Of a stretch of 64,000 bases of DNA, positions 37,218 through 48,026 are shown piece by piece. Below the pieces are notes generated by a model, which had not been told where the DNA came from, made no database searches, and saw only the letters and a list, made by a program, of their open reading frames with translations. The translations under genes and the position numbers were made by a program. This stretch comes from Rebecca billardiae RCC1528 (lineage: Eukaryota > Haptophyta). Positions within the stretch are counted from its first letter, which is position 1. Each line of letters opens with the position of its first letter. The stretch covers positions 434,001-498,000 of the forward strand of contig OZ251224.1 in NCBI GenBank assembly GCA_965240325.2. The letters run 5' to 3'.

Positions 37218-38684
37218 TCACTGCCGCCCACCGGGCCGGCGGGCCGAGGACTGTCGCCGCGGGTCCGCGGGCCGCCGCGGGGACTAGCGGCCGGCGCGCG
37301 CGCGCAGGCAGGACGAGAGGCGCTGGCGCGGCGCGAGCCGGCGCGTGCGCGCGAGCGGGCGCACCTGCTTGAGGTACTCGCCCTGCGCCATGCGCTCGAC
37401 GACGGGCCGCTGGTCGCTCGTGCCGGCAGAGCGAGAGCGCGCGCCACTGCTGGCCCCGGCCTGCCGGCTGCGCAGCCTCGCACCGAGACCGACCGAGCGG
37501 AGCTCGGGGCGGTGGAACGAGGCGAGCGGCGCGTCGCGCCTGCCGCCGCGCGTGCGCGCCTGCTCCACCGCGCCGCCGTGCTCGCCCGCCGCCTCCTCCG
37601 CCGCGTCGGCCTCGAAGACGGCGGCTGCCAGCGGCAGGCTGAGCCGCGCGCCGGCTCACTCACACTGTGAGTCACACCCGCGGTCGCCTCGACGGCCAAC
37701 TATCCACAGCTGCTCGAGCTGCTGGAGGGCGCCGCGACGATGGCGGCGCGGGCGCCCAGCGCGTCCGTTGCCGCGTCGCTCAGCTCGTCGAGCTCGGCGC
37801 CGCACTTCGCCAGCTTGGCGCCTAGCGCCTCCGCGTGTCACGTGCTCGTGCACGTCAGCCTACTGATACGCCGCCGCCCATCGGCACTTCTGGCATCTGC
37901 GCGCGCAGCTGCTGCAGCTCGACGGCGGAGTCGTCGCGGCTGGCGGCGAGGGTGCGCACCGCGTCGATTGCCGAGGCCTGCAGCCCGGTGATCGCCGCGT
38001 CGACGCGCGCGGCGATTTCCCCACGCAGCTCCTCGCGCCACGTGGCCGCCGCTCGCGTGGCAGGCACTGGCAGCTGGGCACCGCTGCGCGACCCGGAACC
38101 GGCGCGCGTTTCACTGATGCTCCTGCTCGTCCTCACGCTGCTGCACCTCCGCGCCGCCGTCGACCGAGTTGAGGAGGAGCTCGCGCTCGGCGTCGAGGCG
38201 CGAGCTCGCGTGCTCGAGCTCGCCCTTCAGCCGCGCGAGCTCCGGGCGCATCCGGCTCATCAGCTCTGCCGCGCCCGCTCGCTCGCAGCGGCGCGCTCTG
38301 CTCCGGGCGGCGAGCGACGAGCTCGCGTGCTCCGGACTCGGCTCGCCCTTGCGCGCTGCTCCTCGAGTGACGAACGCTTGCGGGGCACGAACGAAAGTCG
38401 GTGATCAACCGCGCAGCGCCACCGCTGCCGAGTGCGCCCTCCGCCGCCAGCACCTTCACCTTGCGGACCTGGCCAAGGAGCTGCTTGATCGCTTTTGTTG
38501 ACACGCCGTACTCGCTCGCGGCGCCGGGGATGGTCTGCTTGTGCCTGGCGACGGAGATGGCGGCAGCGGTGCTCTGGAACGTGGTGTTGTTCACCCGCGT
38601 CACCGTCCTCGAGTCGAGCAGCGCGTTCAATACGCGGCGAACGTAGTCCTGGTCGGCGTCGCCGGTCGAGGTGCTGCTTGCCAT
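37218..38684 (-). CDS. Multi-exon coiled-coil protein with N-terminal HTH-like region
   Basis: Six exons can be joined in one frame: 38684-38393, 38265-38147, 38073-37888, 37828-37708, 37624-37365 and 37250-37218, giving 336 residues. Introns are 127, 73, 59, 83 and 114 bp. Unspliced, each piece runs into stops; spliced, continuous heptad-like helices appear (QLMSRMRPELARLKGELEHASSRL, ATWREELRGEIAARVDAAI, AKLAKCGAELDELSDAATDAL). Residues about 20-80 have an HTH-like pattern (IPGAASEYGVSTKAIKQLLGQVRK). The fourth acceptor (GAG) is weak and the first donor could differ, so exact ends are tentative. A DNA-binding or scaffold role is possible; no named family recognised. The region upstream of the start is tandemly duplicated. 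Confidence 0.45.
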
Positions 38685-38716
38685 CGCCCCCCACCCACGT
38701 GCGATCGGGCCCACCT

Positions 38717-39092
38717 CTGTTGTTTTGCGTCGGTGACGGGGCCGCGACGACTTGACGCGAGCATCTTCAATAATCTATGATCATCTCAGGGTTACTACGT
38801 GAAGCGGTAGAATAGAATTTCATTTACGAGCATTGATACGACGCGGTGCAACGTGAAGCGGTTTTTTTAAAGATACGACGCGGTCTAATGACCCATTGTT
38901 CATACTGTTGTTTTGCGTCGGTGACGGGGCCGCGACGACTTGACGCGAGCATCTTCAATAATCTATGATCATCTCAGGGTTACTACGTGAAGCGGTAGAA
39001 TATAATTTCATTTACGAGCATTGATACGACGCGGTGCAACGTGAAGCGGTTTTTTTTTAGATACGACGCGGTCTAATGACCCATTGTTCATA
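38717..39092. repeat. 188-bp tandem duplication upstream of the coiled-coil gene
   Basis: 38717-38904 is repeated at 38905-39092 with a few differences (AATAGAAT versus AATATAAT; one base in a T-run). Each unit holds two copies of ACGTGAAGCGGT and two of GATACGACGCGGT. It begins 33 bp from the start codon at 38684, so it may duplicate a promoter or 5' leader. Confidence 0.9.
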
Positions 39093-40135
39093 CATGTACA
39101 TGAATGGGTCGTCATGAACGGCGGGCGGCTCATTTATGACCAGACCGGGCCCTGGGTGATTGATGATCAGAACCCGCAAAAGCTAGCGGCAGTCTGACAG
39201 CACACAAGTAATGAATTAATAACAAGCGCAGTCCAGCACACAAGTAATGAACGAATGGCCCGCGGTGCCGGCTGGCTATCTAGATACGTCGTCATCGCTC
39301 CTTGATGACCTTGCGGCAATCTCATTGGCTGGAAAAAATCGCTTGTAACGGTTCGTTACGTTATGGATCCTAAAGGGCGTGAAGTTTTTTGGACGGGCGT
39401 CACTCCAATATGAACTTGCCGTGGGCGCGACCTTTTTCGGCCGTGATGCATGTTAGAGAGGGTCTCAAAATTCGAAACTCGGTCTCCTCCAGCCCTGAAA
39501 ATCGTCCCCCGTCCCTTTTTTCTTGATCAAAGATCTTTTTGAAACGTTGTTCGGGCCCGCTGGTGCGGGCTCCACGCTGCGCGCTCCGCCCTGCACCGCG
39601 GGCCATAACATCTGTCTAGCTGACTGTCACTGCCGACGCGCGTAGACCGTAGTACAGGCTGGCGGCGTCACGGGCACTCGGCACTGACGGCCCCGATTCC
39701 GGCCCGGATGACGGCGAGTACGCTGTACGGTAGCGCGGTGTCGGACGTGCGTGCTACTCATCACCACGGTTTCAATCCGGCTCGGATTCTCCTTCGGCTC
39801 TCTCCGCCGCCCGGGTGGCGGGTGGGCGGGATCCTGGTCGCACAAGTTTGTTCAGCACTTCAACCAAAGAAAAAGGTAGATACTGACTCGACATCGCGCA
39901 TATCAAATCACGTCGCGTGAAATCAGCCGCCTGCTCAGAAAAAATGGCTCGCATCAGCATGGCGCGGCGAATAGCTGAAGCAAAGCCGAATACCCGCCAC
40001 TCATTGTGTCATTGACGGGTCACAGACTCACAAGAGTCTGAAAGTAGCGCTTGGCCGCTGGGTTGGCGCCTCAGCGTCCTCTTGCCTCCCAGCGGAAGCC
40101 CCCGGGCGTCCACCGCTCCGCCCGCGAGGAGCCGG
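39093..40135. other. Long intergenic stretch
   Basis: No gene recognised. A short direct repeat (CAGCACACAAGTAATGAA, about 39195-39253) and several T-runs near 39370-39540 are visible. It is the 5' flank of the Atg18 gene. Confidence 0.4.
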
Positions 40136-41822
40136 ATGCAGACAGCCGCGTCTCAAGGGCTGCTGTACGTTGGTTTCAACCAGGACCATGGGTGCTTCGC
40201 CTGCGGCACGGACTCGGGCTTCCGAATCTACAACTGCGACCCGTTCAAGCAGACATTCCGGCGCGGTGCGTTGGATCTGCACGCACGCTGATCCACGGGC
40301 ACTTGTGTTGCCTGCGCGAGCGGGGACTGACCAGACGCGCCGGCCACGCCGCACCCGCGCGCCCGCTCTCTGATGCGAGCGCAGATTTCCTTAACGGTGG
40401 CATTGGCATCGTCGAGATGCTCTTCCGATGCAACATCCTCGCGCTCGTTGGCGGCGGCTCGAATCCGCGCTACCCGCCCAACAAGGTGATGATATGGGAT
40501 GACCATCAGAACCGCTGCATCGGCGAGCTATCCTTCCGGAGCGAGGTCAAGGCCGTCAAGTTGCGGCGTGATCGGTGAGCGCGCGAAAACATGCGCGCGC
40601 GGTCTCGCCCTCGCCCGCAGAGCGAGCGTGTCCCTCACACTGCGACCGCCTGCCTTGCGCTGCCACGCCGTGCGTCGCGCCGCTGGGCGCAGCGTGGTGG
40701 TGGTGCTCGAGTACAAGGTGTACGTCTACAACTTCGCGGACCTGCGCCTGATGCACCACTTCGAGACCATCTCCAACCCGAAGGGTGCGCGCGCGCGGCC
40801 GGTGGCAGTGCGCAAATGCCCATCCGGGGCGACGGCTACTCGGGCCGACCGCGCACGCGCGCGCGTGCGCGCACGCTCTGGGTGGCCGCGGGCCCTCTCT
40901 CGTCGGCGTGCGTGGCCATCGTGCGCACTGGTGGCATGCCAACCCCGGCGCGCCCGCCCCCGCGCGCCGCCCCCGCAGGCCTGTGCGCGCTCAGCCCGTC
41001 GTCGAACACGTGCGTGCTCGCGTGCCCTGGGCTGCAGAAGGGCCACCTGCGCGTCGAGCTCTTCGACATCCGCCGCCCCACGTTGATATCGGCGCACGAG
41101 TCGTCGCTGTCGTGCCTCGCGCTCAACCTCGACGGCACGCGGCTCGCCACGGCCTCCGAGCGCGGCACGCTCATCCGCGTGTGGGACTCGCACACCGGGC
41201 AGGCGCTGCACGAGCTGCGGCGCGGCGCGGAGCACGCCGCAATCCAGAGCCTTGCCTTCAGCATGGACGCGGCGTGGCTGGCGGTCTCGTCCGACCACGG
41301 GACGGTGCATGTCTTCTCGCTCGGCACGGGCGTGGGCGGGGGCGCAGGGTGCGCGCTCGCCCACGCCTCCCCGATGCGGCGCGCCGTCGCGCCACGCGCT
41401 CATGCCTGAGCTCGGCAGCTGCGCCCCACCCTCCGCGCTCGGCCGCGCCGCGCGCCGCGCGCAGGCCCAAGGCCGCGGCCGAGGAGGACGGCAACGGTGC
41501 GCTCGAGTCCGCAGCGGAGAACGCCAAGTCGTCGTGGTCCTTCCTCTCCAACGTGCTGCCGCAGTCGCTCACGCCGAAGTACATCACGTCGCAGTGGAGC
41601 GTCGCGCAGTTCCACACGCCGGGCACCGCGGCTGCGGGCGCGCACACGATGCACCGCACAGTCTGCGCGTTCGGACCCGAGCGGCACACGCTGATTGTGA
41701 TCAGCACCGACGGCTCGTTCTACAAGTGCTCCTTCGACCCGGCCAAAGGCGGCGAGTGCCGGCGCGAGTCGTTCGCGCGCTACCTGCAGGTGGACGACGA
41801 CGACTACAGGGCCGCGGACTGA
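40136..41822 (+). CDS. PROPPIN (Atg18/WIPI family) autophagy protein
   Basis: Five exons, 40136-40265, 40385-40574, 40693-40784, 40979-41348 and 41465-41822, give 379 residues. Introns are 119, 118, 194 and 116 bp, donors GTGCGT, GTGAGC, GTGCGC and GTGCGC, with phases consistent throughout. The protein is a seven-bladed WD-like propeller. It has [20 protein letters not shown] in blade 1, [34 protein letters not shown], and the phosphoinositide-binding L-R-R-G motif in [18 protein letters not shown], followed by [16 protein letters not shown]. The LRRG form (rather than FRRG) and the short loop are like WDR45/WIPI3-4 or Atg18. These proteins bind PI3P on the phagophore and help lipid transfer and Atg recruitment. 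A spacer after blade 6 is longer than usual, which may reflect the last donor choice. Confidence 0.88.
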
Positions 41823-42635
41823 GCCAGCAGCCACCTCGGCGGCGCCAAGCTGCCGCTGCGCGCGGAGGTGCGAGGAGGCGCCGGCTGGACTGCGCGGCGC
41901 CGCTGGCGGCGTGGACACCCGCGTGCCCCAGTGCGAGTCGCCTTCCGCGCAACGCCGGGTCCAGTCCACCCAGCGCATTCCGCGCAGTCGGCAGCTGCAG
42001 GCCGGCTGCTGCAAGAGCACGATTCCTGTCGAACGCCGGCGGGCACTCGCCTCCAGACCCAGTGACCAGTTGCACCGCCGAGCCCGAGCAGCATCATTCC
42101 TGTGGCGCGTCGACCTCGGTCGCAGGTCCGCAGGTGGATCATACACATCGCGCCGCCGCTGCATTGCCACGACATCATACATAGTGGCGGCGGCAGGCGC
42201 CCGGAGACGGCTCGGACCGGAAGTGATCCCCGTATTAGACTGCGCGGCCGGTTTCTGGCTCTGAGTGACTCTGACAGATCATCACAGAGTCTCTGACCCG
42301 TGACCATCTCCCACTCCCACTCCCAGACCCAAATAGATCTGCCAGTCTGTCCCGCACCGTAGTACTTACTGAGCAGCAGGCTGTGACGCTCATGCAGTCA
42401 TGCGCCGTCGTCGGCGGGTTCGCGGCGGACGGCCGCTGTAGCAGCAAGGCAGACGACAGCAGCGCTCAGTAGTACAGAGTACCCAGCAGCGCAGTGCCGC
42501 GAGACGCATTGTACGTGAGTGGCGCGTGGAGCGGTGAACGCCGTTCACACTAGCTGTCTACTGTCTAGCGCGATCCGGTCACGTGACATGTCACCGCCGC
42601 TCGTCCGAGCACCGCCGATGGACATGGTGATGTGG
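41823..42635. other. Intergenic, no feature seen
   Basis: This is convergent space between the Atg18 gene and the LRR gene. Open frames are short and compositionally biased. No repeat of note. Confidence 0.4.
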
Positions 42636-43835
42636 TCATCGAGGTCGCTTCTCTCCGGGGCGCGGCCACGTGGTCGGAGGCTGTGCCTGCGATCTAAAGC
42701 CGGGCGGTGGCGCGCCGCCTGTGGGTAGCCCAGCGCGCTGTGCGGCCACCTCGGCGCCGTACAGCTTGATGTACTGCTTGAGCCCACGCTCCACCCACGT
42801 CTCGCCCTGAGAGATGGAGCGGTCCAGCGCCTTGGCAGAGCGCGCCGCGCCTTTGCCTGGCTCCGAGGGCGAGATGCGCGTGAACCAGGCTTCCCCGCGC
42901 ATCGCGTCGAGGTTCGAGCTCGCAAGCGTGCGCTGCGCGTTCGGCAGCGGCGCGATGAAGCGGTACTTGTTGCGTACCTCCGCGACCGCGCGCGGCGTGA
43001 CACCGGCCGTCATGCTGAGCACGAGCAGCTTGAGCCCCTTGAACACCACGCCGCCCTGCACGGCACACAGCTTGCCAAGGCCCGTGTCCGTGATGTGTGT
43101 GCCAGCCAGGCTGAGCCACTCGAGCTCGGGGAACCCCTGCGTCGCGCGCGCCGCGCCTCCAGCCGGCTGCGCGCCAGCAGCAGGCTGTGCGGCCGCAGCC
43201 TGCGCCGGGTAGCGGCCGTAGTAGGTGATGTACTCGAGGGCCACGTCCGTGATCTGGGTCGAGCCCAGGCCCAGGTGGCGGAGGCCGGTGAGGGAGAGCA
43301 GCGGCGCGACGCCCGCGTCAGTCAGTCGCGTGCCGCTCAGATTGAGCGAGCGCAGCCCGGGCCCGAGCCGCGCGATGTACTGCGCGGCGCTCGCGTCGCC
43401 CAGCGCGCTGCAGAACGAGACGTCGAGCGATGTGAGGTGCCGCTGACGACTGGCGAACGCAAGGCTCGAATCGGTCACGCGCTCCGCGCCCTTGAGCGTG
43501 AATGAGCGCAGCGAGGTGATGTACGCCAGCGCGCTGAGCGCCTCGTCGTTGACCCAAATCCGGCAGTCGGTCAGGTCCAAGTCGTGGAGCTGCCAGCAGC
43601 TCGCAACAAACGGGTAGAGCGCGGCCGCGGTGAGCGGGCACTCGTTGGCGACGAGGTGGGCGTGCAGCCGCTCGTGGATCGCTGCGGCGACGGATGCCGG
43701 CGCGCGTGAGAGGTCGACGGCTGCGTGCCATGACTTCACCAGTGATGTGAGGCAGAGGCTTTGCAAAGAGGGCACCGAGCTCGCTGCCGCCGCCATCGTG
43801 CCGCGTGTTGCGTGCCCGCGGCCGTTGCTCGGCAT
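42636..43835 (-). CDS. AMN1/F-box-type leucine-rich repeat protein
   Basis: A 399-residue protein starting at the ATG at 43835, with a second ATG at 43796 equally plausible. Residues about 70-260 hold cysteine-containing type LRRs: LHDLDLTDCRIWVNDEALSAL, LRSFTLKGAERVTDSSLAFA, LTSLDVSFCSALGDASAAQYI, LRSLNLSGTRLTDAGVAPLL, LRHLGLGSTQITDVALEYI and LEWLSLAGTHITDTGLGKL. These fit F-box/AMN1-like substrate-recognition solenoids, but no F-box is evident in the N-terminal 60 residues. An Ala/Gln/Gly-rich insertion interrupts the repeats. The C-terminal 110 residues, with a Pro-rich end, are unassigned. Probably an adaptor in protein turnover; partners unknown. Confidence 0.7.
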   Translation of the reverse strand: MPSNGRGHATRGTMAAAASSVPSLQSLCLTSLVKSWHAAVDLSRAPASVAAAIHERLHAHLVANECPLTAAALYPFVASCWQLHDLDLTDCRIWVNDEALSALAYITSLRSFTLKGAERVTDSSLAFASRQRHLTSLDVSFCSALGDASAAQYIARLGPGLRSLNLSGTRLTDAGVAPLLSLTGLRHLGLGSTQITDVALEYITYYGRYPAQAAAAQPAAGAQPAGGAARATQGFPELEWLSLAGTHITDTGLGKLCAVQGGVVFKGLKLLVLSMTAGVTPRAVAEVRNKYRFIAPLPNAQRTLASSNLDAMRGEAWFTRISPSEPGKGAARSAKALDRSISQGETWVERGLKQYIKLYGAEVAAQRAGLPTGGAPPPGFRSQAQPPTTWPRPGEKRPR

Positions 43836-44397
43836 TGTCAACGATCTACATCGGCAGATCAACTCTCAGATCAAGGACTGGACGCTCAAGCCCAAGGGCG
43901 GACGCTGCTGGTTCGGCATCTGCGTGCGCCTACTTGAGCTTTGAGCGACCTCAATAAGTTATGAGCTGAGCTGTCCGGTAGGCGCCGGGGCCCCGGGTGA
44001 TCGAGAGTCGAGACTACAGACATCGTCGGACTGTGGTTGACAATCATCGGTGATGGATCGGCGCGCTGCAGACAGAGTGGCAGTGCGCGCCGCGGTGCAG
44101 TGGTCCTGTGAGTGGTGGCGCCAGACGGCCCGGGTCCTCCGTACTGCGGTTCGCGCATCACATGTTGAATGATGTGTGCTGTGACGTCACGACAATGTGC
44201 GTACACGCAGCGTACAGTTTACTATGTTATAACGTGCACACTTGGTTACAGTAGCCTTGGCCAGCCTCCCGACGCTGCTGACGGCCTGATTCAGCGCATG
44301 ATAGGCGGACGCTGACCAGCCCGTTCTGCAGCAGGACTCCCACGCAAGTGAATACACTCGCGCGAGTGGGTGCGAGATGTAGCGCGCGCCCTCCGCT
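43836..44397. other. Intergenic with a repeat copy
   Basis: No gene recognised. It contains the inverted partner (44213-44258) of the segment near 4524-4567. Confidence 0.45.
44213..44258 (-). repeat. Dispersed repeat related to the 4.5 kb locus
   Basis: On the minus strand it reads TAACCAAGTGTGCACGTTA, then ATAGTAAACTGTA. It matches about 4527-4563 with two or three differences and contains the 11-mer ACAGTTTACTA seen at the dispersed repeats. Confidence 0.75.
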
Positions 44398-45222
44398 TCA
44401 TTCCTTTGGCTGCAGCAGGCCGGGCACGTACTCCATCCCCTTCTGCATCAGCCCCAGGCCCTCCTGCAGCCGCTCGAGCTCAGGCTCGTCGCCCTGCACC
44501 GTCAGGTCGATCGTCTTCTCGTCGTCCGAGATCACGAGCTTAACGGAGACCTCGTCATTCCGCTCGGCATTGTCGAGGTAGTACTTGCCCGCGAGCGGGC
44601 TGAGAAGCGTGCTCGCGTACCAGAAGTTCCCCAGCTGGAAGCCGCCGTCGCCGAACGCCTGCTTCTCCAGGATGCTCAGCACGAGCGAGAGCGACGCGAG
44701 CGAGCCGAAGACGAGGAAGGTGAGGAAGGAGGCCTGGCCCCTGGTGCCCGCGACGAGGCCCTCAAACACGATCGTCTCACCAGCGGACTTGATCTTGTAG
44801 TTGTTCGCCTGGAAGTGTGCGACCACCTCACCCGCCACCTGCTTGATCGGCTTGCCATCGCTCGTCGCTGGCCCAGGCAGCTCGTACACCTTGCGCTTGA
44901 TCTTGGCCTTTGTTGAGCGCGTCACCTGCGAGATGATGCCCGGAAACGAAAGGATGAAAAGGCCGAGCGTGCCGTAGTAGCTCAGCGCCGAATACGTGGA
45001 TCCAGACACCTCCTCTGCGAGCGCCATGTCTGGCAGCGGCATGAGCGCGCGCGGCTGCGCCCGCTGTGCCCGTGGCGACACCGTGCGCCGACCCACGACG
45101 CCAGAGCCAAGTCGACTAGTAGTCACAACCGATCGATGCGGTCGCACCGGCGGGCGTAGCCCGGCGCACGACGGCGCAGCGAGGGCGAGGGCGACGGCGG
45201 CGAGCAACGTGGCGACCTGCAT
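44398..45222 (-). CDS. Cytochrome b6 haem cofactor assembly factor CCB1-like, plastid
   Basis: A 274-residue protein starting at the ATG at 45222. It begins with a hydrophobic signal-like segment (MQVATLLAAVALALAAPSCAG) followed by a basic, Ser/Thr/Pro-containing stretch, the bipartite presequence expected for a plastid of secondary origin. The mature part has three hydrophobic helices (YYGTLGLFILSFPGIISQV, SFLTFLVFGSLASLSLVLSIL, FWYASTLLSPLAGKYYL). The family hallmarks are IVFEGLVAG, SLVLSIL, LLSPLAGKYY, NDEVSVKL and a final ELERLQEGLGL. CCB proteins attach haem ci covalently to cytochrome b6 in the cytochrome b6f complex. The assignment is from remembered family pattern; the conserved spacing is good. 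Confidence 0.7.
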   Translation of the reverse strand: MQVATLLAAVALALAAPSCAGLRPPVRPHRSVVTTSRLGSGVVGRRTVSPRAQRAQPRALMPLPDMALAEEVSGSTYSALSYYGTLGLFILSFPGIISQVTRSTKAKIKRKVYELPGPATSDGKPIKQVAGEVVAHFQANNYKIKSAGETIVFEGLVAGTRGQASFLTFLVFGSLASLSLVLSILEKQAFGDGGFQLGNFWYASTLLSPLAGKYYLDNAERNDEVSVKLVISDDEKTIDLTVQGDEPELERLQEGLGLMQKGMEYVPGLLQPKE

Positions 45223-45463
45223 CGCTGGGTGCAATCACGGCCTTCTGCAAGCTTCGAGTCTCGTCGTCGTGCCAACCGTCTGAACTCGAGCGCGGGCTGC
45301 CGCGGCGCGACCGAGATCGAAGCAGATCTCGTCTGGAGATAGGACACCGCCGTAAGTATCTCCGCCCGCGATTCATAAAGAATACTACCTGTAGTACCAG
45401 TGGACCGGGCAGGATTTGTCGGACGTAATTTTGCTGCCCATCGGTACCTCACGCACGCGTGGG
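45223..45463. promoter_or_regulatory. Shared divergent promoter region
   Basis: 241 bp lie between the CCB1-like start (minus) and the 2OG-oxygenase start (plus). No clear core element beyond a short AT-rich patch near 45370. Confidence 0.35.
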
Positions 45464-46774
45464 ATGTGGTTCGGCTCGGTCGCGGCCGCGACGACGGCCC
45501 TCCTCGCTGTGTGGGCGGCGGTTGCGCAGCATCGGCGGTCGCGCGTGCCTCTCGTGCGCCTCAGCGGCGACAGACGCTCGCAGCGCGCCCTACTCAGGGC
45601 GGCATCGCGACTCGGCGTCTTCCGGATCGATGGCACCCCATTCCTGCCGCTCGAGGATGTCGCCGTGGGCCTGCGGCACGCCAACGAGCTGTTTGCGCTG
45701 GACGACGCGACGAAGCTGTCGTGGAACGTGACGCGCTTCCCCTCCGCGAGCGCTCGGAAGCCAGGGCCTATCGCCCGCGGCTACATTCCCTTCGGCGGCG
45801 AGAGCGGCGTGCAATCTCAATACTTTGAGGTGAAGGAGGGCTTCGCCTACTCTGCGCCCTGCAGCGACGACCGGAGCGGCGCGCCGGCGCTCGAGTTGTG
45901 CAACGCGTGGCCGACAGGTCACGACGAGTTCCACGACGCGTGCCTCGCCGTGCTGCGCGGCGCGCACGCCGCCGCTCGCGCAGTCGTCGAGCAGCTCGCG
46001 CTCGCGCTGCGGCTGGGTGCTTCCGAGCGCGACGAGCTGCTGCGCTCCGTGGACGAGGGCGCGGCCACGTCGATCATGCGGCTGTTCCACTATCGCGACG
46101 TGGGCTACCGCGAAGCGCACGCGCCTGGGCCCGCGGGCACGGCCGCGTGGCGCGGTGCGGCCAGCCGCGCTGCCGGCCTTGGTGGCGATGCGGCCGATGC
46201 CGGCGCCGGCGCCGGCGCCGACTCCGGGCACGTGGACTCGGACGATGCGGAGGGCGGTGCTGGAGCCGGAGTGCGCCGCATCGGCTCGTCGCCGCACACG
46301 GACTGGCACGTGCTCACCGTCATCGCCGAGGACGCGCACGGTGGCTTCGAGTTCCGCGACCGCGCCTCGGGCAGGTGGCGCCCCGCGCGCACACGGCCGG
46401 GCGAGCTGCTCGTGGTGGTGGGCGACTTGCTGCAGCTGGCGAGTGCGCGCCGGCTGCACTCGCCCGTGCACAGGGTGCAGCTCCCTGCGCAGCCGGGCGT
46501 GACGCGCACGTCATTCACGCTCTTCGCGTACCCGCGCTCGTCCGACACGATCGGCGGCTGGATGGAGCTCTTCGAGGAGGCGACGCGTGTGCCGCGCGAG
46601 AGGGCTGCGCAGGCACTCGCCGCGGCCAAGGCGCTCGCGAGCATCGCAGACTTCAACACGCTGCTCGCGCCGCCTGGCGACACGGCTCGGCTGGACGAGC
46701 CAATAGGAGACGTGCTGCTGCGTAAGTGGCGCGGTGTGGCGGCCGAGGCGGCGCAGGCAGCGTCAGCCGCATGA
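45464..46774 (+). CDS. 2-oxoglutarate/Fe(II)-dependent dioxygenase-like protein
   Basis: A 436-residue single-exon protein starting MWFGSVAAATTALLAVWAAV, an N-terminal membrane anchor or signal. The C-terminal double-stranded beta-helix has the iron triad HTD (in SSPHTDWHVLTVI) and a distal His in LHSPVHRV, followed by Arg in RTSFTLF, the 2-oxoglutarate contact of the isopenicillin N synthase-like subfamily. The N-terminal DIOX_N-like part (FRIDGTPFLPLEDV and following) also fits. A low-complexity Gly/Ala/Asp insertion of about 50 residues sits just before the HxD motif. Such enzymes hydroxylate or desaturate small molecules; the substrate cannot be told. Confidence 0.78.
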   Translation: MWFGSVAAATTALLAVWAAVAQHRRSRVPLVRLSGDRRSQRALLRAASRLGVFRIDGTPFLPLEDVAVGLRHANELFALDDATKLSWNVTRFPSASARKPGPIARGYIPFGGESGVQSQYFEVKEGFAYSAPCSDDRSGAPALELCNAWPTGHDEFHDACLAVLRGAHAAARAVVEQLALALRLGASERDELLRSVDEGAATSIMRLFHYRDVGYREAHAPGPAGTAAWRGAASRAAGLGGDAADAGAGAGADSGHVDSDDAEGGAGAGVRRIGSSPHTDWHVLTVIAEDAHGGFEFRDRASGRWRPARTRPGELLVVVGDLLQLASARRLHSPVHRVQLPAQPGVTRTSFTLFAYPRSSDTIGGWMELFEEATRVPRERAAQALAAAKALASIADFNTLLAPPGDTARLDEPIGDVLLRKWRGVAAEAAQAASAA

Positions 46775-47520
46775 CGCTCGCTTGTCCCGGTCCGCAGCGG
46801 ACCACGGCATGGCGACACTGGTCACCCGACTCACCCCGGTAGCGCGACCACGTTTGGCGGCGTGCTGCCTGACATATAAATCTCATCGTCATATCACTCA
46901 TCAGTGCTTAGCAGCATGGATATGCGTTCTCACAATCATCGTCCCTCGTCACATCTGCTGCTGCAGCAGCAGCATCATGGTCTGGCGCCGCAGCCCGCAT
47001 CCGGCATCGGCGACGGTGTCAGTCACTGTCACTTAGTGTCAGTAATACTGAACATTACGGAATACGGTCGTGTCACGCTGCGAAGTGACGAGTCATCATC
47101 AATGATTATGATGATGAGTGCGAGGAAGCCCGGAGGTCGGTCGCGCTCGCCATTCAATAATGATCAGCAGTGACGATTAGCTATCTGCTTATTAGCTGAC
47201 TGCATACATGGATGACCACTGCGGTCGGGCGGGCGCGCGCGTCGACGCCAGACGGTGCGTCGGGCTTCCGCTCGGCGATGATGGAGAGATTGATGGGCGA
47301 CTACGACGAGGGGGGGCGGGGGGAGACGACGGCGAGGAGCGCTGATCCGCCTGGTGTTTGTCCCTGCTGCCGAATGCTCGTCGATCTGCTGCTAGTGCTA
47401 TGACAGCTGCTGACTGACTGGCAACGCCTGTCGTTAAATAGATCGAGAGAGAGAGATCGAGAGAGAGAGATCGAGAGAGAGAGATCGAGAGAGAGAGATC
47501 GAGAGAGAGAGAGAGAGAGC

Positions 47521-47577
<57 letters not shown>

Positions 47578-48026
47578 GATGCATATGATGAATGATGAAT
47601 CGTATTCGTATAGCTACCTACTACTTAGCTAGTAGTAGTTGAAACTGACTTCGGTCTACTCGGAATCGGACGAGCCTCATTCAACGGCGGACCCGATTAT
47701 CAGCGCGGATAATGGATATGATCGTCGATCGTCCGTAGACCGTATCGGAGTCGCGGGTCAGTCGTCTGTAGGTAGTTGCTGCTGCTATGACGATAGGTTC
47801 GTCAGTACTAGTACTAGTACTGTCGTAGTAGTAGAGAGTCTCTATACGGTCGTAGTAGTTTATAACCGTCGAGTAACCGCGTCGTATCATCGATATATAT
47901 ATATATATATAGCTATTCAGATGGTCTATCGGGAGACTCGTAAGTTATAGGCGGCATATGTTACAGCTGCATGCAGCATGGACGCATCACTCGGTGCAGC
48001 GCATGATGACTGATGACAGTCAGGAC
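46775..48026. other. Long intergenic stretch with microsatellites
   Basis: No gene. It contains a (GA)n tract (47441-47575), ACT/AGT-rich tracts around 47800-47830 and AT runs near 47890-47912. Poly-Ser/Leu frames over the GA tract are artefacts. Confidence 0.55.
47441..47575. repeat. (GA)n microsatellite with ATCGAGAG higher-order units
   Basis: The first half is four to five units of ATCGAGAGAGAGAG; the second half is almost pure GA. Confidence 0.95.

Noticed and set aside
47192-47584. Minus-strand frame with poly(Ser-Leu)
   Set aside because: Translation of the GA microsatellite.
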